In this document: positions 1 to 9,068 of the stretch, piece after piece | How the letters are laid out: the number at the start of each line of letters is the position of its first letter | Position numbering within the stretch: the stretch's first letter is position 1 | DNA from: JBGOTP01 sp963717075 | GTDB lineage: Bacteria > Acidobacteriota > Vicinamibacteria > Vicinamibacterales > CAVVIG01 | Direction: 5' to 3' | Length of the DNA stretch: 64,000 bases | NCBI GenBank assembly: GCA_963717075.1 | Contig: CAVQVI010000010.1 | Location: 806,001 to 870,000, forward strand | Made by a program: the position numbers and the translations under genes | Notes under the pieces: model-generated | Databases searched by the model: none | Seen by the model: the letters and a program-made list of their open reading frames with translations, nothing else | What the model was told of the DNA's origin: nothing

Positions 1-334
1 CGTTGCCGACGGCCTCGAACTTGCCGTTCCAACCGGACGCAGGCATCCAGACCTCAATCTTGATGTCGGAGTCGGCGGTCGGGTTCAACGTTGCCGCGAC
101 GCGACAGAACGCCGGCAGTTGCGCGAAGCGCGACGCGTTTTGCGCCCCCGCGGCACCACCCGGCGCCTTGAACCCGCCGGCCGGCACCTGCTCGGCTAGC
201 GTGATCGTTGTGTTCTCGGCCGCGAATTTCAGCAAGCTCTCACAGGCGCTGCCCGCACTGCCCACCGTACGGAGCAGCAGCACGATCGCGATGACCAACG
301 CCAGCAAGACCGCGCGCGGGATCTTCATGTTCAT
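1..334 (-). CDS. Tannase/feruloyl esterase family protein (5' part only)
   Basis: The N-terminal 111 codons of a secreted esterase run off the left edge of the window. A hydrophobic leader (residues about 5-20) ends near AGSACESL. The mature start then has the typical order of the tannase/feruloyl esterase family: an early Cys, the stretch LPAFCRVAATLNPTADSDIK and then EVWMPASGWNGKFEAVGN. The catalytic Ser and the Ca-binding part lie outside the window. The start at 334 is preceded by GGAGAAGA, a good ribosome site; a second Met two codons later (328) is an alternative. The family hydrolyses ester bonds of aromatic esters outside the cytoplasm; the substrate here cannot be told. Confidence 0.8.
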   Translation of the reverse strand, partial: MNMKIPRAVLLALVIAIVLLLRTVGSAGSACESLLKFAAENTTITLAEQVPAGGFKAPGGAAGAQNASRFAQLPAFCRVAATLNPTADSDIKIEVWMPASGWNGKFEAVGN

Positions 335-548
335 TCTTCTCCGGGGGCGGCGCCATTCTAGCTTGGCTCACCGCCTGGAGTGCTTCCGACGGCAAGACTT
401 CCGACGGCCCTCGGCATTGTTCTCGGCCGTTGTACTTGGGGGCATTGCCGCAACGCGTGGGAGACCGCCAGCGCTGTCGAGGACGCGAACGAGGACGCCC
501 GCGCAAGGTCGGTGGAACTGATCGAGGCGACCCGCGGAACCCCCTGTC

Positions 549-977
549 TCAGGGTTTCTTGCCGGCGTACTCGTCAGCGGTCACCTCGTCGAACCACTTC
601 GCGACACCACCGAATCCGGCGTTGATCTGCACGAGTGGCTGATCGGGCGCCGCACCGTGCCAGTGAACGATGTTGGGCGGCGTGTAGTCGCTCTGTCCGG
701 CGCCGAGCTCACGCATCCGGTCGCCGCGCTTCTGCAGCCGCATCCGGCCCTGCTCGACCAGCAGCAGCTGCCCGTTGTCGTGACTGTGCCAGTAGGTGCG
801 CGCCCCGGGCTCGAAGCGCCGCCTTGCGATGGTCAGATCCTTTCCGTCCATCGCCGTGGACGTGCCAGTGAAGCGCGGAGGGACGCGGCCGGCTGGCGGC
901 TGTTGGGCGCGACCGGTCCAGACGGCCGAAAGCGCCAGGACGCCTGCGAATGCGGGAACGAGCACGAGTCGATTCAT
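549..977 (-). CDS. Exported small cupin-domain protein
   Basis: 142 residues. Residues 1-25 form a signal peptide ending near GRAQQ. The rest is a single cupin barrel: motif 1 includes WHSHDNGQLLLVEQG (two His of the HxH metal site, then a downstream Glu) and motif 2 includes PPNIVHWHGA. This is the arrangement of small quercetin-dioxygenase-like cupins that bind one metal ion. Substrate and reaction are unknown. The start is supported by GGAGG seven bases upstream. It is divergent from the Lon-domain gene that starts at 1180. Confidence 0.75.
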   Translation of the reverse strand: MNRLVLVPAFAGVLALSAVWTGRAQQPPAGRVPPRFTGTSTAMDGKDLTIARRRFEPGARTYWHSHDNGQLLLVEQGRMRLQKRGDRMRELGAGQSDYTPPNIVHWHGAAPDQPLVQINAGFGGVAKWFDEVTADEYAGKKP

Positions 978-1179
978 GGCAGCACCTCCGACACCGGAGT
1001 TTTTTCGGAACCGATCATACCGCGGGTCCCCGGCGAAATGCTTCCCGTGTCGCGGGAGCCGTGGTAGAGCCCAGACTTACCGGTTTCCCCGCCATCCCAC
1101 GGGGGCTGGGTCCCCAGTAAGATATCCGATGGCTTGGCGGGTACACGTGAGCGGGTGTTCGAGCCGAATGGAGAAGCGC

Positions 1180-1884
1180 ATGCAATCGAGAAGGTTCGCA
1201 TGGGGACTGGTAGTCATCGGTTTTTTGGCCGTGAGCGGCACGTCCCGGGCGCAAGATCCCGGCCTGGACAAGGCGCCAGGGGCACCACGCGCTGGTACTC
1301 TCCCGGTGATGATTCCGATCTTCCCGCTCGAGGATGCGATGCTCTTCCCCAACGCCACTCGCCCGCTTCACATCTTCGAACCGCGCTACCGTGCCATGGT
1401 CGCCGATGCGCTGAAGGGCGACCGCGTCATCGGGATGGTGACGTTGAAACCAGGGTACGAAGCCGACTACGAAGGACGTCCGCCGATCTATGCGATTGGC
1501 TGCGCCGGAGTGATTACCGATGTCGAGGCGCTGCCGGACGGAGGGTTCAACATCGTGCTGCGGGGGCTCGTGAAATTTCGAGTCGCCGCCGAGGATCAGA
1601 GCCGGTCCTACCGGATCGCGCGCGTCAATGCGATGCCGGAGCCGACGGCCGGCGCGGACAAAGTGGCCCTTCACAGGCAACGACAGCGGCTCGAGGCGCT
1701 CCTGGCCGGGCCCAGCCCCAGCGTGCCACCGGAGATCACGGACGAAGAGGTCGTCAACACACTCGCGCAGTACGTGCCACTCGACCCGCCCGAACGCCAG
1801 GCCCTCCTGGAGATGGAGGGCGCGCTCGTACGCTCGGAGGCGCTGATCGACCGTCTGGGGTCAACCGCAGTGCCACGGCGCTGA
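1180..1884 (+). CDS. Exported Lon substrate-binding (LON N-terminal) domain protein
   Basis: 234 residues. Residues 1-25 look like a signal peptide (a hydrophobic run ending SGTSRAQ). From about residue 40 the protein reads as the N-terminal substrate-recognition domain of Lon protease: PIFPLEDAMLFPNATRPLHI then FEPRYRAMV, and later IGCAGVITDVEALPDGGFNI. No AAA+ or protease domain follows. The family's usual stand-alone members are cytoplasmic; a signal peptide here implies an envelope location. I chose ATG 1180 because GGAG lies about six bases before it; ATG 1168 in the same frame has no ribosome site. Role unknown, perhaps binding of unfolded polypeptides. Confidence 0.75.
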   Translation: MQSRRFAWGLVVIGFLAVSGTSRAQDPGLDKAPGAPRAGTLPVMIPIFPLEDAMLFPNATRPLHIFEPRYRAMVADALKGDRVIGMVTLKPGYEADYEGRPPIYAIGCAGVITDVEALPDGGFNIVLRGLVKFRVAAEDQSRSYRIARVNAMPEPTAGADKVALHRQRQRLEALLAGPSPSVPPEITDEEVVNTLAQYVPLDPPERQALLEMEGALVRSEALIDRLGSTAVPRR

Positions 1885-1902
1885 GTCTCTGGCTGCGGTC
1901 CA

Positions 1903-3081
1903 CTACTTCGTTGAACGAGGCCACAGCACCCCTTGCTCCTTTTTCGCGACCGGGCCAAGGCCCTTGTAAACGAACTTCTGGATGCGCGCCGCGTACGTCT
2001 CGGCCACATAGAGATTGCCGTGCGAGTCGGTGATCAGATTGTGCGTGCCATAGAGCTGACCTGGCCCTCTCCCACCAGCACCGATCGTCGTGAGCTCTTC
2101 GAGCGTATCGCGCAACAAAATGCGAATATTGTGGTTTCCCCCATCGGCGAGATAGATGTACTTCTGCTGCGGGTCTCGCGAGAAGGCAACGTCCCACGCC
2201 GCCCCGGCTCCCCGCGTCTGTTTTGCGACGAACCCTTCCTTCACAAACTTTCCGTCCGTGTGGAAGACCTGGATCCGATCGCCCTTGCGGTCGCAGACGT
2301 AGACAAGATTGTCGTTCGAGATTTCAGCACAGTGCACCGGACCCCGGAACTGCTTGAGGGGGGGCGCAGCGGCGTCGTATTCCCCGAAATCGGTGTCGTC
2401 GGGCTTGTTGCCGTAGGCACCCCAGTGCCGCTTGTACTTGCCGGTCTCGGAGTCAAATACGATGACGCGTTTGTTGCCGTACCCGTCACCGACATACACC
2501 TCGTTGGCCATCTTGTCGACGCTGCCTTCAGTCGCCTTCCACAGATTCGCGGTGTCGTTGCTGCCGTTATGAGTGCCATGCGTCCCGATTTGAAGCAGGA
2601 ACTTCCCCGTCGAGGTGAACTTCAGCACTTGTGTGTCCTTGTCGCCATTGCCACCAATCCAGAAGTTCCCTTTGTAATCGATCCAGAGCCCGTGGTTCGA
2701 GTCGGGCCACGTAAACCCGGAGCCTGGCCCGCCCCAACTGCCAATGACGTCACCGGCCTGATTGAACCCGATGATCGGTGGGGCCACGGTGCAGCATGAT
2801 GCGCCTGGCGTTTTGAAGTTGTCGTTCACTCCCCCGGTGCGATGAATCATCCACACACGGTCATTGCTGTCGATTGCAATGCCGATCGCGTTACCGAGGG
2901 TCCAGTTGTTCGGTAACGGTTTGGGCCAGAAGGGATCTACTTCGAACATCGGCGCCTGGACTGCGGCCTTGCCCTGAGCGGCCGCTCGATGGTCCAGCAT
3001 CGTCGTGACGGCAGCGAGCGCGACCGCGACAGCAAGAAAACTCACGCCGGTGAAGAATTCTCGTCTCCGTCTGATGCTCAT
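1903..3081 (-). CDS. Exported NHL-type six-bladed beta-propeller protein
   Basis: 392 residues. The N-terminus has a basic RRRREFF motif followed by a hydrophobic stretch, like a Tat signal. The mature part has repeated blades of NHL type: IGIAIDSNDRVWMIHR, HGLWIDYKGNFWIGG, VYVGDGYGNKRVIVFD, LVYVCDRKGDRIQVF, IYLADGGNHNIRIL and NLYVAETYAARIQKF, about six in all. Such proteins bind ligands or partners through the propeller face; no catalytic residues can be assigned. AAGGAG lies before the start. Two Cys (ASCCTV, residues about 94-98) stand together. The next minus-strand gene at 3274-4452 is a second Tat-type propeller. Confidence 0.7.
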   Translation of the reverse strand: MSIRRRREFFTGVSFLAVAVALAAVTTMLDHRAAAQGKAAVQAPMFEVDPFWPKPLPNNWTLGNAIGIAIDSNDRVWMIHRTGGVNDNFKTPGASCCTVAPPIIGFNQAGDVIGSWGGPGSGFTWPDSNHGLWIDYKGNFWIGGNGDKDTQVLKFTSTGKFLLQIGTHGTHNGSNDTANLWKATEGSVDKMANEVYVGDGYGNKRVIVFDSETGKYKRHWGAYGNKPDDTDFGEYDAAAPPLKQFRGPVHCAEISNDNLVYVCDRKGDRIQVFHTDGKFVKEGFVAKQTRGAGAAWDVAFSRDPQQKYIYLADGGNHNIRILLRDTLEELTTIGAGGRGPGQLYGTHNLITDSHGNLYVAETYAARIQKFVYKGLGPVAKKEQGVLWPRSTK

Positions 3082-3273
3082 CGTCGCTCTCCTTCCGGAT
3101 TCAAATGTCGACCGACTCTCGGCAGCATCCTACACCTGCTACGCTCCGCTTGAGACGAGATTCTTCATCCTTTCGAGCGGCCAATCAGGCGTGAAATACA
3201 CGAGCGCAAGCAACGACGAAGCGCGTTGGAGCGGTTAAGGGGAAGTACTATGGGGCCCACCTTTCAGGTGCCG

Positions 3274-4452
3274 TTAGCCCGGTGACGCCCCTTGCGTGTT
3301 GGTGTAAACGGCGTAGAGCGACTGCCCCGCGGCCATGAACAGCCGATTGCGTTTGGGCCCGCCAAAGGCAATGTTCGCGCAGACTTCCGGCAAGCGAATG
3401 CGCCCGAGCAACTTGCCTTCCGCCGACCAGACGGTGGCACCGCTGTACCCGATATTGCTGCCGGCATTGCTGCCGCTCCACAGGTTGCCATAGACGTCGA
3501 CGCGAATGCCATCGGGACCGCATCGGATGCCATCGATCATGAAGTCGGAAAACATCTTCAGGTTCGCCAGCTTGTTTTGGGCGGTGACGTCGGCCACCAC
3601 CACGCCGCCGCGCGCGACGATGTACACCTTCTTGTGGTCAGGTGAAAAGGCGATACCATTGCCGGCGCCACCGAGCTCCTGCTGGCTGATGACCATGTCC
3701 ACACGTCCGCTCGGATCAGCGCGATAGACATTCGAATCCAGCTCGCGCTTGATCAGGCCAGCCCCAGCCGGCTGACCGGCCTTCGCATTCAACAGCCCCT
3801 GCGGGTTGCTCGGCCCGCCCGGCGCATCTACCATGCCTTCGTACAGCGACCCACCATACGGCGGATCAGTAAACCACACGCTGCCGTCGGGATGAGGCGC
3901 CAGATCGTTGGGCGAATTCAGCCGCTTGCCCTGATATGCATCGGCGATCACGGTGATCGATCCATCATGCTCGTATCGGACGACGCGGCGCCCCGCATGC
4001 TCGCACGAGAGCTGGCGTCCATGGTGATCGAACGCGTTGCCGTTGCTGTTATTGGAGGGATACCGGAACACGGTGACGCGCCCGTCGTCTTCCAGATAAC
4101 GCATCTGGCGGTTGTTGGGAATATCGCTCCACACCAGATACCGACCCTGGCTCGACCATGCCGGCCCCTCGCACCAGAGGCCGCCGGTCCACAACCGCTG
4201 AATCGGCGTGTTGCCGAGCCGCAGCGAATTGAACGCAGGATCGACGGTGAGGATATCGGGATCTGGATAGCTGACCGGCGCCGCGCCGGACGCGAAATCT
4301 CGAGGTGGACTCGATATCACCGTCGGCGGCGACGTCCTCGCCGGAGCTGGAGCAGCCTGCTGCGCAGGAGCCTCGGACGGGACGAACCAGGCAACACCGG
4401 TTGCCGCGCCCATCTTCGCAATGACGTTGCGACGTGAAATCTCGTTCTTCAT
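3274..4452 (-). CDS. SMP-30/gluconolactonase-family exported lactonase-like protein
   Basis: 392 residues. A twin-arginine leader (ISRRNVIAK, then a hydrophobic run to about residue 30) suggests Tat export. The rest matches the SMP-30/gluconolactonase/LRE propeller: LWCEGPAWSSQGRYLVWSD with the metal-binding Glu, then LNSPNDLAPHPDGSVWFTD with the Asn and Asp used by the family, and DGIRCGPDGIRVD. These residues bind one divalent ion and open sugar-type lactones in characterised members. The substrate here is unknown. GAGGGG sits five bases before the ATG. The neighbour at 4542 is divergent. Confidence 0.8.
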   Translation of the reverse strand: MKNEISRRNVIAKMGAATGVAWFVPSEAPAQQAAPAPARTSPPTVISSPPRDFASGAAPVSYPDPDILTVDPAFNSLRLGNTPIQRLWTGGLWCEGPAWSSQGRYLVWSDIPNNRQMRYLEDDGRVTVFRYPSNNSNGNAFDHHGRQLSCEHAGRRVVRYEHDGSITVIADAYQGKRLNSPNDLAPHPDGSVWFTDPPYGGSLYEGMVDAPGGPSNPQGLLNAKAGQPAGAGLIKRELDSNVYRADPSGRVDMVISQQELGGAGNGIAFSPDHKKVYIVARGGVVVADVTAQNKLANLKMFSDFMIDGIRCGPDGIRVDVYGNLWSGSNAGSNIGYSGATVWSAEGKLLGRIRLPEVCANIAFGGPKRNRLFMAAGQSLYAVYTNTQGASPG

Positions 4453-4541
4453 GAAGACCCCTCGATCGCCTGAATGTGTTCTACTGCGGCAGGTTCTATC
4501 ACAGTCCTTCGTCGAGCGATAAGGTAATGCCGGGGGAGACC

Positions 4542-5474
4542 ATGACCTTTTGGCAGCGATGGATTCGGCAACCGCAGACCACGTGGCTGCGCAAGGTGAT
4601 CTTCCAAGTTCACCTCTGGACCGGGATTGGCGTCGGGCTGTATGTGCTTTTGGTCAGCGTGACCGGGAGCGTTCTTGTCTGGCGCAACGAGCTCGCCGCA
4701 GCTGCAACACGCGACCCCATTATTCTGACTGGATCGGGTTCGCGGTTAACCGACGACCAATTGAAGGAAGCGGCAGCGCGTGCGTATCCTGGATATACCG
4801 TCAGCATCAATCGGGCACCGAACCCCGATCAAGCGGTCGATATTTCTCTGGAACGCAGCACCGATCAGAAAACTCACCTCTTCGATCCATACACCGGCCG
4901 GGATCTGGGTAATTCCGTGCCGATCGGTCTCTGGGGTATCAGGAAGCTCCTTGATTTGCACGACGATCTGCTAGCCGGCAGAACGGGTCGCAAGGTCAAC
5001 GGCTTCGGCGCGCTCCTGCTCGTCGTTCTCTCATTCACAGGCATCGTCGTCTGGTGGCCGGGGATCAAGACGTGGCGACGAAGCCTGACGTTCCACAGAA
5101 ACGTCGGATGGCGGCGATTCACCTGGGAATTGCACGGCATGATCGGCTTCTGGAGCCTTGGCTTCATCGCGATGTTTGGGATCAGCGGAGTCTATCTGGG
5201 TAACCCCGAGCCGATCCAGGACCTCGCCGACTGGCTCGAACCCGTCACGCAAGCCAATGCGGGGTTCCGTATCGTCGACAAAGTTATCTATTGGCTCGCC
5301 TTCCTCCATTTCGGCCGTATCGGCGGCATTGGGATCCCTTGCAGCATCAGGTCCGGGCTGTGCGACTGGGCGACGAAGTCTGTTTGGGCCCTTCTCGGAC
5401 TCGCACCCGCCGCTATGTTCGTGACCGGCGCGGTGATGTGGTGGAACCGCGTGATTCGAACCAAGGTGAGGTGA
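4542..5474 (+). CDS. PepSY-associated transmembrane protein
   Basis: 310 residues from ATG 4542. Four hydrophobic segments can be seen: one after WLRKVIFQVHLWTGIG (residues about 20-45), one near ALLLVVLSFTGIVVWWPG, one near MIGFWSLGFIAMFGISGVYL and one at the end (ALLGLAPAAMFVTGAVMWW). This is the PepSY-associated TM arrangement found in siderophore-linked reductases and related inner-membrane proteins. Conserved His in HLWTG, LHDDLL and ELHGMIG could bind haem. The start is uncertain: ATG 4527 in the same frame is equally possible; GGGGGAG precedes 4542 closely. Residues after LHFGRIGG look unusual (IPCSIRSGLCDW) compared with relatives. Confidence 0.75.
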   Translation: MTFWQRWIRQPQTTWLRKVIFQVHLWTGIGVGLYVLLVSVTGSVLVWRNELAAAATRDPIILTGSGSRLTDDQLKEAAARAYPGYTVSINRAPNPDQAVDISLERSTDQKTHLFDPYTGRDLGNSVPIGLWGIRKLLDLHDDLLAGRTGRKVNGFGALLLVVLSFTGIVVWWPGIKTWRRSLTFHRNVGWRRFTWELHGMIGFWSLGFIAMFGISGVYLGNPEPIQDLADWLEPVTQANAGFRIVDKVIYWLAFLHFGRIGGIGIPCSIRSGLCDWATKSVWALLGLAPAAMFVTGAVMWWNRVIRTKVR

Positions 5475-5537
5475 CGAGGCCATCGCCGTGCTGTGCGAGT
5501 GCCAGGCGGCATGGCAGAAAGAGAAAGGGTCTTTATG

Positions 5538-6752
5538 TCACTTCTCTCGCGGCTTGAGTGCGCCCCGGAGCTTATCGGCGAGCGATCCGAACCCCTCTAG
5601 CGGCGTGACGTCCGCGCGTTCGCTGTACTCACGCACTTCCTCGGCCTCGCGCCGGCCAGGACCGCCTTGCGGCGGCGGCGCTCCCGCCGCCCGCGCTGAA
5701 CCTTCGTCGACGAGCGCGACCCCAATTCGCTTCTTCTCGAGATCGATGCTCAGGATCTCGAATGCCGCCGTCATTCCCTCGGCGACGGATCGGGACCACC
5801 CCTTCGGGTGGCCTGTCGGCGCGAACGTGGAGGCGTGCGCCAACCCTTCGACCCCCGGCTCGAGCTCGACGAACGCCCCGAACTCCATGAGGCGCGTGAC
5901 ACGGCCGGTGCGGACCTGTCCGACCTCGTACGTCGCCTGCACGGTTGACCACGGATCGGCGCTGAGCTGCTTCAACCCGAGCGCGATCTTCTGCGTGTCC
6001 TCGTCGATGCGCAGGACCTTGACAGTAATCTCCTCGCCGGGCGTCACGACCTGCGACGTATCCGACACACGGGACCATCCCATCTCGGACACGTGCAGCA
6101 GACCCTGCACGCCGGCGCCGAGGTCGACGAATGCCCCGAAGTCGCGCACGGACGTGACGCGCCCGGTCAGCACCGCGCCCACGGCGATCGACCGCCGGAC
6201 CTCGACGGCGCTCGCGCGCTGCTGCTCTTCAAGCAGCGCACGCCGCGAGACGATGAGGTTTCTTCCGCCTTCCTTATGCTCGATGATCCGGAATGCGTAG
6301 ACACGCCCGATGTGCTGCGCCGGATCCGTGGTCGGGACGATGTCGATCTGGGAGAACGGACAAAAGGCTCGCTGACCGCCGATGCGCACCTCGTATCCGC
6401 CCTTCACATCGCGTTCGACTTTGCCCTCAACCGGCAGGCCGGCATGGAACGCGTCTTTGAGCTGCCGGTCGGTCGCGGCCCCGCGGCTCAGCCGCCGGGA
6501 AAGGGTCAGCCCGCCCTCGGTCGACACCACTATCGCCCGGATGCGGTCGCCCACCTTGACCTCGAGAACGCCCTCGCCGTCCTTCAATTCGGCGAGGTCG
6601 ATCAGCGCCTCGCCTTTGCCGCCGACGTCGACGAACGCCACGTCCGCGCCGATTGCGACGATCGTGCCCTCGATGGTCTGGCCCTTTTTGATACGCTTCG
6701 CTTGAATCGAAGCCTCGAACATCGACGCGAAGTCTTCACCAGGTTCGCTCAC
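5538..6752 (-). CDS. S1 RNA-binding domain protein with four S1 repeats (RpsA-like)
   Basis: 404 residues from the GTG at 6752, which has a near-perfect AAGGAGG five bases upstream; a longer ORF reaches 6860 but lacks such a site. Four S1 folds follow in order: residues about 20-85 (GQTIEGTIVAIGADVAFVDV), 105-170 (LPVEGKVERDVKGGYEV), 190-260 (LTGRVTSVRDFGAFVDLGAG) and 278-350 (RTGRVTRLMEFGAFVELEPG). The last two are closest to those of ribosomal protein S1. It is shorter than a six-domain S1, so it may be an additional RNA-binding protein and not the main ribosomal S1. Cytoplasmic. The C-terminal tail is rich in Gly, Pro and Glu. Confidence 0.8.
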   Translation of the reverse strand: MSEPGEDFASMFEASIQAKRIKKGQTIEGTIVAIGADVAFVDVGGKGEALIDLAELKDGEGVLEVKVGDRIRAIVVSTEGGLTLSRRLSRGAATDRQLKDAFHAGLPVEGKVERDVKGGYEVRIGGQRAFCPFSQIDIVPTTDPAQHIGRVYAFRIIEHKEGGRNLIVSRRALLEEQQRASAVEVRRSIAVGAVLTGRVTSVRDFGAFVDLGAGVQGLLHVSEMGWSRVSDTSQVVTPGEEITVKVLRIDEDTQKIALGLKQLSADPWSTVQATYEVGQVRTGRVTRLMEFGAFVELEPGVEGLAHASTFAPTGHPKGWSRSVAEGMTAAFEILSIDLEKKRIGVALVDEGSARAAGAPPPQGGPGRREAEEVREYSERADVTPLEGFGSLADKLRGALKPREK

Positions 6753-6880
6753 GGCGCCCTCCTTGTTTGGGCGGGTATCGGGCGCGGTTTGTGTCACCGG
6801 AAGTGTAACGCTTAGGCCCGCGCCGCCGAGCTTGAGCCGCTTCGCTCCCGGAATTCGCATTAGCAGGGGGGCATCTATTC

Positions 6881-8023
6881 TTGACGAGAAAGGGCGCGAA
6901 ACCGGCGGTTTTCTGCCGGGTCAGTCTGCCAGTGCTGATCGTGATGCTCGCCGCATCGCCATGCACCGTCCTGGCGCAGCGGCCTGGCTCGACCAATCCA
7001 CCGGTTCTGGACGATGTGGACGCGGCATTTTCGCGCATTGAAACCCGCGGCGGGCATGTCACGGCGTGTGCCAGCGGACTGATTCCAAAACCGCTGTACC
7101 GGTCGGGCTTCACCAATTTCCTGTTTGGCCTGCGGAATCATTTTCAAGGCATTCAACGGCTGCCGCAGCCCGGCTACCTGGCGATCTCGGGGGCCAACAG
7201 GCACGCGTCGGATCTTTTCATCGTCCGTCTCGAGAAGGACGATCCGGAATCGCGCGGCTGCGATGGTGAAGTTGTCGCACGGATCGAAGTAGATGATGTT
7301 CTGCGGCATGCGGGCGGACTGAGCATGCTGGGATCGATTCTGGCCGTGCCAGTGCACGGGGGCTCGCCACTCGGTGCGAAGGTGGCGTTCTTCGACCTCG
7401 CGGAACCGGAGTCGCCCCGGCGGCTGTCCGTCGAAATCGCGCGGGCCGGCCGGAAAGCGACCGCTACAGCTGTGACTCGGCTTCACAACGGACACTATCT
7501 CGTTGCGGTGCTCAGCGCCTATGACAGATTGCCGCGCCGGCTTGACTTCTATCTCTCCCGCTCGACGGTGCTGGACGAAGGGTTCCACCCTGAGCCTGTG
7601 ACGTGGCGGGTCTCCGGTGTCGAAGCGCGCCCTGGTCAGGATCGAACGTTCAGCCACTTCCAGTCCATCAATTTCATCCAGCAGGCGGACGGACGTCTGT
7701 ATCTCGTCGGTTTCCACAACAGCTTCGCTCCGCAAACCATCCTTCCCGGTCGCGACTACGCGGACTTGTACGAAGTGGCTTTCCCGAAGGCGACGAGGGA
7801 GGATGGCGATCCGGTGCTGGAAATGCCAACGGTAACAAAGGTGGCAAACCGGATGTTCCGCTGCACAGAAGGATTCTGCAGTTTTGGCGCGGCGGCTGGA
7901 TTGTTCATCGACCCGACGATGAAGACGATGTCGGTCTACTCCATGCCAGGGTGGCTCGACGGCGACACGATAAAGGTCACGGTCTACCCGAGCGGTTCCG
8001 GAAAGTCGTCCAATGCGCCATAG
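6881..8023 (+). CDS. Hypothetical exported protein
   Basis: 380 residues if the TTG at 6881 is used. A hydrophobic leader (SLPVLIVMLAASPCTVLAQ, residues about 15-33) points to export. I do not recognise the family. The mature protein has many short beta-type stretches (YLAISGANRHASDLFIVRL, LGSILAVPVHGG, YLVAVLSAYDRL, LYLVGFHNSF), which could form a propeller, and a Cys pair near the C-terminus (FRCTEGFCSFG). The start is weakly supported: a G-rich stretch lies 11 bases upstream. The stop lies 11 bases inside the PAP2 gene that follows, so the two are probably co-transcribed. Confidence 0.6.
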   Translation: MTRKGAKPAVFCRVSLPVLIVMLAASPCTVLAQRPGSTNPPVLDDVDAAFSRIETRGGHVTACASGLIPKPLYRSGFTNFLFGLRNHFQGIQRLPQPGYLAISGANRHASDLFIVRLEKDDPESRGCDGEVVARIEVDDVLRHAGGLSMLGSILAVPVHGGSPLGAKVAFFDLAEPESPRRLSVEIARAGRKATATAVTRLHNGHYLVAVLSAYDRLPRRLDFYLSRSTVLDEGFHPEPVTWRVSGVEARPGQDRTFSHFQSINFIQQADGRLYLVGFHNSFAPQTILPGRDYADLYEVAFPKATREDGDPVLEMPTVTKVANRMFRCTEGFCSFGAAAGLFIDPTMKTMSVYSMPGWLDGDTIKVTVYPSGSGKSSNAP

Positions 8024-9017
8024 CCTCGGTGACGCGAGTGTGCCGGGCTATCCCGCGGTTCGGACGGCGGGCGATCGCGGCCGGGTTGCTGCACACGCCG
8101 TTTCCTGGACCGCTCTCGACTGGGCGGTGGTCCTGTACGCGACGTTCGTCGCGCTCGTTGCCGTCATATGGGCGGTGCCGCGGTGGCCATACATCCTCAC
8201 GGGCCATGCCGCGCTCGTCATCGGACTTCTGTGGTTGCCTCCGAGAGGTGCGGCGTGGGAGGAGCCATGCCCGGATGAGTCCCGCTGGCTGTCTTCCGCA
8301 AGACTGACGCTGCGATTCCTGCGCTACACGTATCCGGCGCTGCTGCTGACTCCGTTCTTCGAGGAAGTGTCGCTCACGGTCAACGCGACGGCGGCGGGCG
8401 CCCCGTACTGGTTCGACCAGTATCTTTTCGACGCCGACCGCATGCTGTTCGGCGGCGTTCCGGCCGTGATGCTCTCGCAGACGGGCAATGCCGTCCTCGA
8501 CGAGGTGATGCACGGCTTCCACTTCTCGTATTACATCCTGATCATCGGCGGCATCGTCATCGCGTGGAACGGCGACCGTCGTCGTGGCGATGGCACTCCT
8601 GGGCGTGGATTCGAGACCGCGATGACGTGCATGATGCTGGGCTTCCTGCTGTCTTATGTGTGGTACCCGTTCCTGCCCGGTCGCGGGCCGTGGGAACACC
8701 CGGAGGTCATGGCGGGTCTTCGTCCGTTTGGCGGCTGGATTCTCACACCCCTGCTGAAGCTGATCATCACGAGCGCAGCGGTCTCGGGAGGATGCTTCCC
8801 GAGCGCGCACGTCTCCGGCACGTGGGCGCTGACGTTCGGCTTGTACGCCGCGAATCGAAAGGCTGCGCTGTTGATGGGGCTGCTCGCAGCGGGACTCAGC
8901 GTGGCGTGCGTGTACACCAGATATCACCATGCAGTTGACGTATTCGCCGGCTTCGCAGTCGCCGCAGTCGCGGGCGTGATCGGGTATGCCCTGACGCGAG
9001 AATCGCGGCGTCCGTAG
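8013..9017 (+). CDS. PAP2-superfamily (Aur1/Ipt1-like) membrane phosphatase
   Basis: 334 residues with several membrane segments. The PAP2 catalytic signature is present: GGCFPSAHVSG (the Ser-x-His motif) and YTRYHHAVDVFAGF (Arg, His and Asp of motif 3). A likely motif-1 region is FLPGRGPWEHP. The arrangement, with a long N-terminal membrane part and the catalytic pair at the C-terminus, fits the inositolphosphotransferase-like PAP2 subgroup that acts on lipid phosphates or transfers lipid headgroups. Substrate unknown. ATG 8013 overlaps the end of the upstream gene. The signature residues all look intact. Confidence 0.8.
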   Translation: MRHSLGDASVPGYPAVRTAGDRGRVAAHAVSWTALDWAVVLYATFVALVAVIWAVPRWPYILTGHAALVIGLLWLPPRGAAWEEPCPDESRWLSSARLTLRFLRYTYPALLLTPFFEEVSLTVNATAAGAPYWFDQYLFDADRMLFGGVPAVMLSQTGNAVLDEVMHGFHFSYYILIIGGIVIAWNGDRRRGDGTPGRGFETAMTCMMLGFLLSYVWYPFLPGRGPWEHPEVMAGLRPFGGWILTPLLKLIITSAAVSGGCFPSAHVSGTWALTFGLYAANRKAALLMGLLAAGLSVACVYTRYHHAVDVFAGFAVAAVAGVIGYALTRESRRP

Positions 9018-9068
9018 ACGGCAGCCTTCCGTAATCCGTCGACACGTAGAGTGGAATGCCCGATCGAT

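Noticed and set aside
3..521. A 172-codon plus-strand open frame at the left edge
   Set aside because: The minus strand carries a clear tannase-family N-terminus here; the plus frame lacks a family match.
1933..2799. A 288-codon plus-strand open frame inside the NHL propeller gene
   Set aside because: It mirrors the codons of the propeller gene and shows no recognisable motif; the minus-strand gene has a signal peptide and a ribosome site.
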